Part shown: one piece after another, positions 23,381 through 35,700 of the stretch | Numbering within the stretch: the stretch's first letter is position 1 | Layout: each line of letters starts with the position of its first letter | From: Azolla pinnata | Lineage: Eukaryota; Streptophyta; Polypodiopsida; Salviniales; Salviniaceae | Direction of reading: 5' to 3' | Assembly: GCA_037176905.1 (NCBI GenBank) | Contig: JBBBWG010001226.1 | Coordinates: 1 to 64,000 of the forward strand | Length of the DNA stretch: 64,000 nucleotides | Notes under the pieces: model-generated | What the model saw: only the letters and a program-made list of their open reading frames with translations | Told to the model about the DNA's origin: nothing | The model's database searches: none | Program-made: the position numbers and the translations under genes

Positions 23381-24710
23381 CTGCCTCTTCATCTGCACCT
23401 GCTTCTGCTTCTGCTTCCGATTCTCCTCCTCCTCCCTCTAGCTCATCATTTCGCCTAAAACCTTGCTTCCATCCTCTTCCTCCACAATCTAGTTCATTTC
23501 CATATTCCAGCTACATCCTATAGAAGCTCTGCCACGGATCCCTGCGGATTCGATCTGCCACCAATTCTATGATCTTTAACCTCCCTTGCAGGATCTTTTA
23601 TATGATCATCGACCTACATCTTGCAGCAACGTCCTCATAACTTACAATTCGATGTCTTGTCGCTTGCAAAGCTTGAAGTTGAAAAAGAATTGCTAAATAA
23701 AGCTGTTGAAGAAGGAAGGGTTGCCATCACCAGATCCTATTAAACACCTAGAAGGTAAGCAGCAGTGCAATTTCTCTAGTCTTCTCCCGATCTCGCTTCT
23801 TGATCATTCTTCTGGCATTTTTTGCTAATTTTTATGCTCTCAAATGAATAGCCATAGCTAGCCAACTTAGACAGGAAACAGAAGCCAGCTACTGATTTCT
23901 TCGCAACCGTTTTTCTGCAGATTGCAGAGGCTTGAGGTTGCCGATATTTCAACTGCTGTTTACTTCACAGGAGTTGCACAAGATTAAAAAAATATACATT
24001 CGGGAGAAACGATACTGAACATGGCGATGATGACGGAAATGTTATTAAATTCTTATCTCTAAACCGTAACTACATAACTAGCTGCTAATATCGCCAAAGA
24101 ACCTGCAGTGCTACACAATGTCTCGGACAGCTGAGATCACTAGTGATCCTCTGCGATTAGTTCGGAATAGCATTAACAATAATCATTTGAATCAGATTAA
24201 TTCGTCTTTAATATATTTGGATTATACGGCCGATCAGGGCAATCAAAACTCTGCTGCAGTAACAGATCAAGACTCAGGTTCATTAAAGTTCAATCTTAAT
24301 CTTCATTTTAAAATAAATGCAATCTCAATCTTTACTCCCTTTGATCAATTGCCCCCCTATTACTTTGAACCTGCTTTTCACATGTAAGAATTGATGTTAT
24401 TTACTTTCCTCTTTCTCCTCGGACCTCAGCCACCTCTCTCTCTCTCTCTCTCTCGGTCGCTCTCGTGTTCCTTTGCAGTTTTCTTTCTCAATTTTCTCTC
24501 TTTCCTTTCCTTTCCTTCTATTTTTTATCTCTCTCATTCTTTTCCTGCTATCTCCATCTTTAAACTTTCTTCACCATTTCTCTTTTAAGATTGGGCTTTC
24601 TAACTTCTATTCCTCCATCCTCTTTAAGTTGCTTTATCCCGTTGCATCTTGTTCCCTATCGTTCTTAATTATGATTCTAAATTGTGGAGTTGATAACTTT
24701 GATTTGGCAG
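23381..24710 (+). other. 5' region and unresolved first exon(s) of the bHLH gene
   Basis: This holds the leader of the BIM-like gene. A good donor (AGAAG then GTAAGC) lies near 23755, and an acceptor-like TTTCTGCAG near 23920, consistent with a spliced non-coding leader. The coding exon at 24711 needs one base from a preceding exon. One candidate start is the ATG at 24118 (MSRTAEIT), with a weak donor after 24142 that restores the frame. I cannot confirm it. A CT tract sits at about 24435-24460. Confidence 0.4.
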
Positions 24711-27700
24711 GAAAGGAAGCGACTATTCATGATTTTTTGTCCCTCTCTGGAACGGCAATAAACACCACATCTGCCATACTTACCGTAGCGAAAAATGGTA
24801 TGCTCGTCTAATTTTAACATATAATTTGGATAGCTTTTAAGAGTAAATTCAAGTCCAGGGTCTAGTATCCAGCTTATAGATCTATCATATATTGCCCGGC
24901 TCATGGAGTTATTTCCATGATTCCATGACATATCAGTTGGATAGCATTTGCGAGTAGAATCCAAGGCTAGGGTTTTGTATCCAACTTATAGATCTATCAT
25001 AAATTGCCCAACTCGTGGAATTATTTCCCTGATTAACCTCAGGTTCAATATTGCAATTCATTTATCCATTTTTTTAGAAGCTTTAGATTGTGACTTGGGA
25101 ATTGGTAAGAAAATTAGCGAATACATTGATTGGTGATGTTTAAAGGATGGCGATCTCTCAAACTTGGCTATGTTTTAAAGTTTCACCGTCAATTAATTTC
25201 TGGGCTTTCCATCTCAAAGCTTATGTCATACTGATTGACCTGTGATGGTGATTAGTGGCAACACTAAGAAATAATGATGCTATCTGTTAATGAATTATGT
25301 ACATATTTATTGACGCACAGTGTAGTTTTAAGAACTCCGAGTCATGCATGGATTAAGCTATTTGCATAAGGAGATTGAAGCAAATGTATCATGGTCATGT
25401 TCTACTGCAGGATCACAAAGTTCTAGTGTTAGAACACAAGATTTGCTTCAGCCACTGCAGAAGCAGTTGACGCCCACAGCTAACAAAGGTCGAAATTTAT
25501 CACCGAACGGATTTCCTCTTGGGAACACTCAGAACAATACTTCAGACTATAGTTGCAGCCAGCAAATACCGTATGCTGTTGTAAATGGAACCAGCTTAGA
25601 GAGTGCTTTGAACCATCACCCTAAGTACAAGAATGAAAATGCCAGTTCTCTTCCAAAATCGCGTGCTGCACATACTACACCTCTCAATCAGTATGTGATA
25701 ATAATGATGCCATTCATTTACATGATATTACTATCATCAAGTAATTACTTACTGAGATATTTCTATCAAAACGTTTCAATTTGAAGACGTTGGCAAAAAG
25801 GGGGTTTAGAGATGGCTGATGGGAATAAGAGAATACGGCCGCTCTCCGAAGATGAGGATGAGGATGAGGAGGAATCAATGGATCCATATGGTTACAACAC
25901 AAGGAAAGAGGAGCATTTCCACAAATGTCTGTGAAAATTCACTTATTTTCTAAATAAAGCTGTTATGCCATATTTGTCTTTGCTTCTTTGCCAACACACA
26001 TACTTAAATATCATTGACTGTAGAAAAAGTTTGAATGGATATTATTTGACGCTTTGCTTTCTTGCTTAATGTTATAATGCCAGAATGATATGTTTTTTAT
26101 AATGGGATGTGGCGAGTTGTAACTATTCTTTTAACGGTGTCAGTTGATCGAGCACAACAAGGTGGAAACATGGAAAGCAACGACAAGGGAATGACTCCAC
26201 GATCCAAACATTCAGCCACAGAGCAACGAAGGAGAAGTAAAATCAATGACAGGTAGTTACTATTGTTATTTATTAGTAATTAATACACAGAATTAAATGT
26301 TTAAAGAAGATAAGGCAATCATCGGTCATGTCTATGATGTATGTGTTCAGACTATTTCATAAGCTTGCAGGTTTCAGATGTTACGACAAATGTTGCCAAA
26401 CTCCGACCAAAAAAGAGATAAAGCTTCATTTTTATTAGAGGTAACTAGAACCTTCTTGTTTTTGTATTCACATTTGGTGACCTCTATAAGTATATGTTGA
26501 CTGTTTTTAGGAACTTCTCGTTACATTTATCACCACCATGATTTATGAAAGTAGATCTAATTTTAAACTACAAGAATGCCCAAAACGAATAATGATTAAA
26601 CTTTTTATTATTATTGATAGTTTAATTGAATGTTGTATTAATTGGCTAGCTGGAACTAATTGGAAAAAATTTATTAAAATTGTTGTGTCTAATAAATTGA
26701 TTAGATTTCTTCAAATAATAGCTAGTTAAATACAGCTAATAGTTTTGAATTAGGAAAGATTTCCTTGGTCATGGGTGAGCAATTATGGCGTAAATATTGT
26801 ACTTCTCTATGTGTTCCTTGTGTGAGTAGTAGTTAATCTTACAATTTTATTATGATCCTGTTTGGCCAGGTTATTCAATACATACAAATGCTACATGAAA
26901 AGGTCAGGAAGTATGAGGCTGAAGACCGTGGTTTATCACAACAAGAAAGGACAAAAGCAATCTCCTGGGATGTACGTAATAAACTGCTCCTAAAACCAAA
27001 TTTGTACTTACATATATATATATATATGTTATTATTATTATTAAAATATGTGAGCTCTAATGGGACCTTCTTGCAGATGGCTTCTAGACATAAAGAAACA
27101 ATTCAAAACAATCTATATATACCATCAATCTCCACATTAGGCTATAACTCAAGAGAAGTTTCAGATTCAAATGGATGTGCACAAAGAAGTCCATTAACAA
27201 CAAGTGAGAATACGGTTTCTGGGTCAGAATTGATGAGCAATAATGTGGCAAATTATGATAGCAAACCCGGAGGAAATAAACCAGCATTGGTAGCTTTCCA
27301 TCAACCTCAATCTATGGTGTATCATGCTACTAGTGGTACTATGTCCTGTAATGGCCATTATCATGATGAAGTCAAGGCAAAGAGCTCGTTGCTTAGCTTA
27401 CAACAGCAAAATAATTTGGTATCTGAAACCTCAACTTATGCACTAGATCACGAATATGAGGAGTTTAAAAGTTTAGGGGATATTGTTGCTGTTTCAAATA
27501 GAAGGATATCAACTTATGAACTGCAAGATGGTAAAAGATCCAATAATCAATTCATGGAGCTACAACCTGCAGATATAATGAAAAATTCAACAAAGGATTC
27601 AGAACACGTTTCTGATGAGATTAAACATGAAAGGAGAGTTTCATCACATCACTCTAATAGGGTGAAATGCGAGAAAATGCCTGAAAATAGTGAAGGTTCA

Positions 27701-28296
27701 GCCCCAACAATTCTTGGTGGTGTCATTAATATATCAAGTGCTTATTCACAAGGGTGAGTTAATTGTGTTTATATTTGTGAGCATTTATCATGGTATTTCT
27801 ATAAACTTCAAGTAAATTTCTATTGTTAGCTTTCCTTTGTGGAAGAGGGGTGTAAATGACCATTTTGAGGGTGATAATAAATCTAATTGTATAATAACTT
27901 TAAAATGTTTTTTTAGAGCTATTATTTGTCCTTTCATGCTTTTAAATTTACTTAACAAAATGACATATATTAATTGTAAATATTGTTTTCTTCATGAATT
28001 TTCATGCTAGATTGTTGAACACATTAACAAAGGCATTACAAAGTTCAGGAATAGATTTGGATCAAGCCAGAATATCTGTGCAAATTGACTTGGGTAAACC
28101 TGACGAGTCAAACTTGAGCAAGGTATGCCTATATAGTGACATATAAAATTATAATTTGTATTTAACTAAATTTATCAATATTAATATTAATATTTTATTT
28201 TTAATCAAGCAGGTTGCAACATCATCATCATTAAGTAAAGAACTTGATGTTCCACAAGAACCAAGGAAAAGACCCAAACTTGAGATAGATATGTAA
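24711..28296 (+). CDS. BIM1: BIM1/2-like bHLH transcription factor (BES1-interacting Myc-like)
   Basis: Nine exons join in frame: 24711-24797, 25411-25690, 25787-25926 (donor uncertain), 26144-26252, 26371-26440, 26870-26971, 27077-27753, 28011-28122 and 28213-28296 (stop TAA), for about 554 residues without the first exon. The bHLH starts at SKHSATEQRRRSKIND. The basic region has the His-Glu-Arg triad for E-box binding, and the second helix follows (ASFLLEVIQYIQMLHEKV). The flanking N-terminal motifs IHDFLSLSG and TQDLLQPLQ match the conserved BIM1 N-terminus. The C-terminal TKALQSSGIDLDQARISVQI matches the BIM C-terminal block and is followed by the basic patch PRKRPKLE. Family knowledge: BIM proteins dimerise with BES1/BZR1 and bind E-boxes in brassinosteroid-responsive promoters in the nucleus. 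An acidic stretch (EDEDEDEEE) precedes the bHLH. The start codon is not resolved. Confidence 0.92.
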
Positions 28297-31200
28297 CGTG
28301 TTTTAACAAGTAGGTGATATGTCAAGTTGACATCATGCTTACATACAAAAAGGATTATAGCATGACCAACTATTTATCATTAGCTTTAGAGGTAGAATCT
28401 TCCGGCCTCAATGCAAAAATCTTTGGTTAGTAATAATAATGTAAAACAGAACAATATATATGTTATTCAATGTACATAGAAATTTTTACGTAAAACAATT
28501 TATATTCAAAGGTGTGATTTTTGTAGTAAGAGAATTCACCACAAACTACTTTAGTAACAAAGTTTATTAACTTATTGTCTAAATTCGTGAATTAAGGAAC
28601 ATATCTAGCCATATGTAAAAACATTTGATAGGTCAAGGGAAGATGTAAATATATATATATAGTTTTATATCAAATATATATGATTAATTAATGAGGATAA
28701 AAAATAATTCACTAGTTGTTGATAGTTCTATTACTAGTGCGTATGTGTCTGCATGTATATTAATTATATACTAGCAACTTGGTTTTTTAATGTTAATTTG
28801 AACAAAAAATTTTAATTGTACATTTTTATCTTAGAAGAAATGTGTTGTAATCTAAATGAGTTATTGTTATAAAGTTTTAATCTTTTTAATCTTAAACACT
28901 AAATTTTTATTGTAATTAGTAAATTACTCAATTATTTCTATGATGATACCACATATGGAATGTTAAGTCAAATATATGTCATGCATTTCAAAGATATTTA
29001 ATTTAATGACTTTAACACACTTTATTACTACCCATAATTTATCAAATGAGAGAAAATTTGTTTACAAAATATAAATTGGTAATTCTATTTGTAAAATCTT
29101 TGTATTAATTCTTTGGTTAATTTATAAGTAGACATTGTGTGTATATGTTTAACATGTGTTTGTCTTATTATTCTTTCAAGCTTGCTAGTAAATAATTATT
29201 GAGCATCTATATGAGAAGGAACAACCATAAAGTACAAATAAACACAATAAATTTATAATTACAAATAAAAGATAAATTTTTTATTTTTAGCAAGCAAGAT
29301 TTAATACCTTTAAAGTTCGTCAAACTAATTACTATTTAAAAAAATAAAATTTTAACATGTTTAATTTATGCTTCCACAATTAAATATTGTGAAATTTGAT
29401 GCTTATAAGAACAATCTCTAGACATAAAGTAATTAAAACTATTTCTCTATACTTTTAATCTCTATATTTGGCGACAATTAAAAATATTGTTTGTAGGTTA
29501 GATTTGGTGAATAATAATATGTTTACGTACTCTAACTATATACGTCTTACAGTAAAATAATTAGTATATAACTGATTATATATAGGAAATTCTTTCCCTA
29601 GGGCCTATATATTCCTTCTATATATTCAATGTTACAAATAGGAAATTATTCATATTTAATACAAACTTCTTAACTTCAATTATTTTATTTGGGGAGATAT
29701 TAAAAAGTGTTAATTACACAAGCTCAAACTTTTTATAAATTATATTTATTAAGGTTGCAATCTATACCGAGAGATCATATTTCAAAAATTGATAGAGTGA
29801 AAGTTGATTCTTGATTTTCTTTCGTTGAAATAGATTATGCATACAATTCATTAATAATTGTTGTGAATTATTAATGCAATTAGTATCCAAGTAGTACAAA
29901 GTAAAATCTCTTTGCATGTCAAAAGTTTTATTTTGTCGTTATCCTTTTTCATATATTTATTCTTTGAGTTGTGTATATTTAGATATTTAAATAGAAAAAA
30001 AATAATAATCACTGAATTAGTTTTAAAGAAACCCTATAGATTAGTTAGTTTTATCAAAACATATTATTAGAGATGTTTAGGGAGATAGTAGTGTTAGATT
30101 AGCTAGAGAGTATAAAAATAGACAGGGATAAGAGAGTAAATGTGATACTCATATTAGAAGGAAAGAATACACTTCTAAACTAGTTTGACTTGGACACTAA
30201 GATGTTTAGTGGAGATTTTAGTTTGAGAAATATAAGTAATATTGCTTCCTGATATGAGAGAAATATTGTTTGGTAAAATTTTTGCGTTGTAAATATTTAA
30301 ATTTAAATAACTAACTCATGTTGAAAAGAACAAGGAATTTCCAGTCTCTTCTAAGTTTAAGGAAGGCTTTTTTACTTTGTTGGTCACACCTTCCACGAAT
30401 CCTAGAGAATAACCGATGTAATAGATCGCATATCACAACCAAACTTGTTTTATTATATGTTTTTACTAAAACCATAACAACGATAAACTTGGATACACAA
30501 TCGCAATGTTGCTTATTATGGCTGCCCCTTCTATATGTCATAGGTGCTTTGTGTTGAACTCCAAGTAACGGTGTTCAAGTACTACCTCTTGTGAGCATCA
30601 TGATGGATTGTGCTCTCTTAGTCCAAGCTTGTTTTTTATAATTTTGTTACGGCCAGCATTCCGAAGGTGTGGGAATCTTGGGCTCTACGATGAATCCTTA
30701 ACCTGCTCTAAAAGGACATGGAACAACTTGTAATAGAGTTGTATATGGAAGTTTGTAAAACTTATCTCTCAATAGTTTTTTTGACGTTTCTATGTGAAGA
30801 GATTATCCAATATGTAAGCAAGGATATTAGGAACATCCACGTCATCATAGAGATAATCAAAAGTCAAAGTAATTATGCAACTACAATTGGAGCGAACTTC
30901 ATAAAACGAAGGTATTTTGGCAGTCTACATGTCCATAATTAAGGTATACATAATGGAAATAATAACAATTATATGTCTATATATTGTCATAAACACAGCA
31001 ACTGCTGAATCGGTGATTCACAGGACTATATTACGTAGATGATAAAACTATGTGCAATGACAATATGAATCATTCTGGCTGAACAGAAAATTCTAATAAG
31101 TAATTCTTACTAAATGCATCTCTAGCATCACATTTATTATATGTATGATAATTGTGATTTCATTAAATCCTTTCTATAAGAGCCGATTATCATCCCATTT

Positions 31201-32529
31201 TGTTTGGAGATATATATATATATATTAGCGTGTCACAAATACGTCTACTAAGATACTTATATTTAGCTATAAACTTACCTAAAAACACAATAGCCAATAT
31301 GACTACTCCTTTAAGTGAAGGACCAAAACAAAAATATAACGTGTCTCAGCAAGTGAGCTATGAAGGGAAGAACCACATTGGTTTCCTTGTTCTTTTGCGA
31401 ACACTACATACATGATTCTTATGCTCAATTACCATCTGTTTTATGTCAACTAACTTTGTAGAGGTACCGACCCTATCATACTGATCAGGAATTGGTTAAG
31501 ATGAGGTGGGTAGATATAATGACATGCAATACTAAGAAAGAAATACAAGTCCTATGGTGCATTCACACGCTCCCACACTTTTTGAAGAAAAACATCGAAA
31601 ATGATGATGAACTGGCAATATCAAGGCAAAGATTGTGTATTTTGGCGGCTTAACCACCGCTACAGAGGGAAGAATATATATATCTGTAGATAGATAGATA
31701 TGCAACCCACAAGCTGTCTTTTTATAGTCCAATTCACCATGTCCACGCCGAACAACAGTATAGATACAATTGTGAGATGGATAGCTTAGCACACCCAAAC
31801 CACATTCCATGTAGAGGAGCAACTGCACTTAAATGCGACACAACAGAGAAGGGATTTCGGATGGTAGTGCTTGTGAAATGGAACTTTAGACTTTTGTTTC
31901 TTCATAAAATAAGCTTGAAGTTCTCGTCACGTATGTTCTATTATCACGGAAGCAATGGATCGAGGTTTCGATAACACACAAAATAAGGCCTTACCGTTAT
32001 TATCTGCTCCTTTTGACAATGATTTGCAAATTCGGCAAGTTCCACCAACAATTTGATTCGAGTTCGAAAGCAAGAAAAAACCACGATTCACAGTGATGCT
32101 AACAGTTCCAGCTCAGATTTGAAACAACATTACCAATTTGCAAAGTACTATATTATCGAAAGCACAACTAATTTACCCAGTTGGTTGAAACTCTTAATTT
32201 TGAGCATTTAATGTTTACTTCCCAACTCTAGAAAACAATAACGTATTATAGATGACAAATTATCACAAAATCTGTGCCAATTGCCAAATTCATTTGATCC
32301 ACTTCCCTGACTTCGTCCTGATTTGACTCCTTGCATTTTTCTAATAAGCATGCATTGATCCAAACAAGCCGTACTTCAACAGATAATTTGCTTCCAAATT
32401 TACAGTACCCATGGACTCCAAGTGATAAGACAGACTGAAATGCTCAGATAGAAATTGTATGTTGAGCAAAGTCATAAACAAACACAAGACTTTTAAGTTA
32501 AAAATTACTATTTGTTACAGAAGGAAACA
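28297..32529. other. AT-rich spacer between convergent genes
   Basis: The intergenic region between the end of the bHLH gene and the end of eIF3a includes both 3' untranslated regions. It is strongly AT-rich to about 30.3 kb, then somewhat more balanced. Small AT and GATA runs occur at 28650, 31213 and 31674-31700. Open frames of 60-100 codons are isolated, without similarity or splice continuity. Nothing else is supported. Confidence 0.55.
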
Positions 32530-32752
32530 TGAAAACCTAAGGAAAGGAAAAGACAGCAAAAACAATTCATAAACCTCAAACTCAACATGCATACGACGCG
32601 GACCGGATACAAACCTCGCCCCCTCAAAGTCTTTACTGCAGACTAGAATTTACTACTCGGACAAACAAAGACAAAAATTCCATATTCCGTGTATTTTGGA
32701 ATAAGACAATAATCATGAAAAAAAAGACCTCAGCAAGGATGAGAGATTGGAT

Positions 32753-35700
32753 TTAGGCTCGACCCCAACCATCTGAACCGTATGATCTAGCAGGGCGTGA
32801 ATGTGGAGGGGCATTGCGGCTTGTACTGATGGGCGGTTCATATCTACTAGCAGTACCTCCCGAAGGTGGTGGTGGAAGCTCAGCCCTCGCCCTCGGAGGC
32901 TCATATTTATTTGAGGCACCCGGAGGCACAAATTTATCAGCATTGACACCATTGTTTGCCGGAGGAACCCTTTCCGAAGAAGCAGAAGATGCACGTTGAT
33001 CACCTCTTCCCCAATGATCATCGTCTCTACCACGAGGCCGTGGAGGAGCCAACTTATCATCACCTCTCAAGCTGGACCGCCTATCAATAGATGGTGGCGG
33101 GGATTCACCCGAAGCTGCGCCCTCTAGCTTCTTACGCAAGGCCGTTGGTACGAATTTCCCTGGTTTGTCTTCCAGCTTTGTTGATGGCAATGGTGGTGGT
33201 GCTGCTGCCCCTAACTTGGCTTCTCTATCTCTGTTCTCAATCTCCTGTAATTTCTGCATCTGCTTTGCCGCTATCTCATCCAGCTTGGCTTTCTTCTCTG
33301 CTTCTTCCTTCTTTTTCAATTCTTCCTCTACACAGAACAGCCATAAAAAAATATTTAGGAAAAAATTTGATGTTTTTTTCATACAAGGTGTGAAAGCAAT
33401 AAAACACTAAACAGAATCGGGGTTTCATCTCAACCAGCAGTTAGCAGCATCTGATAGTAATAATCTATCCTACACAGACCTTGTTTTTTTCTTGCCGCCT
33501 CTTCTTCTCTCAGCTTCACAATTCGGATCTCCTCCTGTCTGCGATAATACTCCATCTTCCTTCTCAGAAGACGTTCTTGTGCACGTTTCTGTTTTAATTG
33601 AGCAACGTTTGTATCTCTCTCCTTCTTTCTCGCCTCAAACTCATCCTTTCTCCGGCTCATCACCTGCTCCTGAAACTTACTCTGCACATGGAAACCATAT
33701 CCAACCTCACATCCAATGTTATTCATAATTTGGATTAAAAAACCTAAATCACTCAAATATATAAAGGTTACCTTATCATCCAACATCCTAATAAGCCTAT
33801 TTTTCTCAGCCAAGTCTGCTACATGTTGTTCTTTGCTTTTCTCAATGGCAAGCTGAATAAAGACAAGAACAAAAGTTTTGAAATATTCCTTCCTCAAACT
33901 TACCAGACATGCAATACCTTTTAGTGCCAATATTATAGATGCAAACCTGTTGCTGTTTTTCATGAAAAATTGCATCATCTTCAAGACTTTTTTGATATGC
34001 AGCTTCAATCAATGGAGCCTCTTCTTCTCTTTTAGCTCTCTCTATATGGTCCATAGTTTTTGTTATCTTCAGAATTTTCCTCTCAAATTCTTGTCTCTCC
34101 CTTTGTTGCTCATTTAATGCTTCTTCCATCAGACTTTGTTTCGTCACCTTCACATCCTAAAATGAATCAGGGTTAAGGGTTAAGAATACTAGGGTTAAGA
34201 ATTGGGTAAAATGAACCAGGGTTCAAAATACCAGTCCAAATACTATTGGATTGTTTATCACCCATCATAACTTACTGAATCTACGGCTGTTTTCTTGCCC
34301 TTTTTCCCTTTCTTGCGTTCTGCTTCTGCAAGTAGCATTCTTGCCTCTTCTAGTTCCTTTTCTTCTATTTCTTTCCTGATTCGAGCCTCCTCCCGCTTGG
34401 CTGATTCTGCAGCAAGACGTTTTGCCTCAGCTTCTTCTGATAGCTTCTGCTGTTTCTGTCGCTTTGATTCTTCTTCTCGTTCCTTCAGAAGACAAGTACA
34501 GCATAAGCTGAAATCAAAATAAATTTTTTAACAGAAGAAATATGAGAGATTACCATTTCAAGCATGAGCCTTTCCTGTTCTTCCTTTCTCCTTTCAATGA
34601 GGACTTTCCTGGCAAGCAGCTTTTTATGTTCCTTCTCAACTGCTACACATAAAGCCGGGTATGGCAAAGCCTGTTTGGATGCTCTTTCAGGCGCTACAGG
34701 ACCAATTAAGCTGATACACTTATTTAACCGCTTTGCGAGAATTGTAAGATGATTTTTAATCTTCTCAGACTCTAAATCCTGCAACCAAATTTTTAATGTA
34801 AGAAATATGTGTAAGGAATTGGAAGTTTAGCCACAATTCATTCAATAAAAGCGGACCTGACTTCCAAACTGGACAACGCCTTTCAAATGATCAATTTTAG
34901 CTTGAACAAAGTTGTACTTCACAGCATCAACAGCATGTTTTTCGACAAGAGAGAAATCAGAAAACGGAATCATCTTTACAAGAGATCCGATCTTCATAGT
35001 TTTGTAGACTTGAGATACCTGAAACATTGAAGATCAAGATCAAAATCAACACGTAACATAAAACAACTGTGGATAAATTCTTAGCATACAGAGCTCAAAC
35101 AATCGATGTTTAGTTGAAGAAGTACCTGCTGCAAAACTCTTAATGTTGTCAATGTTTCAAGCGCTGGAACATACTGCTCTAAAAGCACTTCCGGAATAGG
35201 TGAAGCTGATGATAACTTCTCACCGATTTTTGGTAGCTTAGCAAGTAGAGGTTGAACTTTGGCAGCGAGTTCTAGAGGATGAAATTCAGTCTCAAGAAGG
35301 CTGTATATATCCTTAACTTCAGGGGTAACATAAGTCATGACACCTTTAGAAACCTACATAGAAACAAAATAATTAATCATGAAAACGAAACAGATTCTTA
35401 CAAGCATAATTGACTGTCAGCATATGCATGGATATTGAAATGATATACTCACAAGCTCAGAAAGAAGAGCAGAACGTGACAACTGTTAAAAGCAAACCAA
35501 CATCATGAGCATTGAGAATAGAATTCGGAAACCAAAATCATGAGCATGAATACAATTAAAAATTTGAGCAGTTAAAATGCATATGAACGCAGCCCACTTA
35601 CAACTTCTCTTGTGTCTTTCTTGGGTTCCAATGTGAAGCCAAGAAGGCTGGCCATGCGTACATTTCTATCTTTTTCCATTTCAAGCTCCAGATGAGAAGC

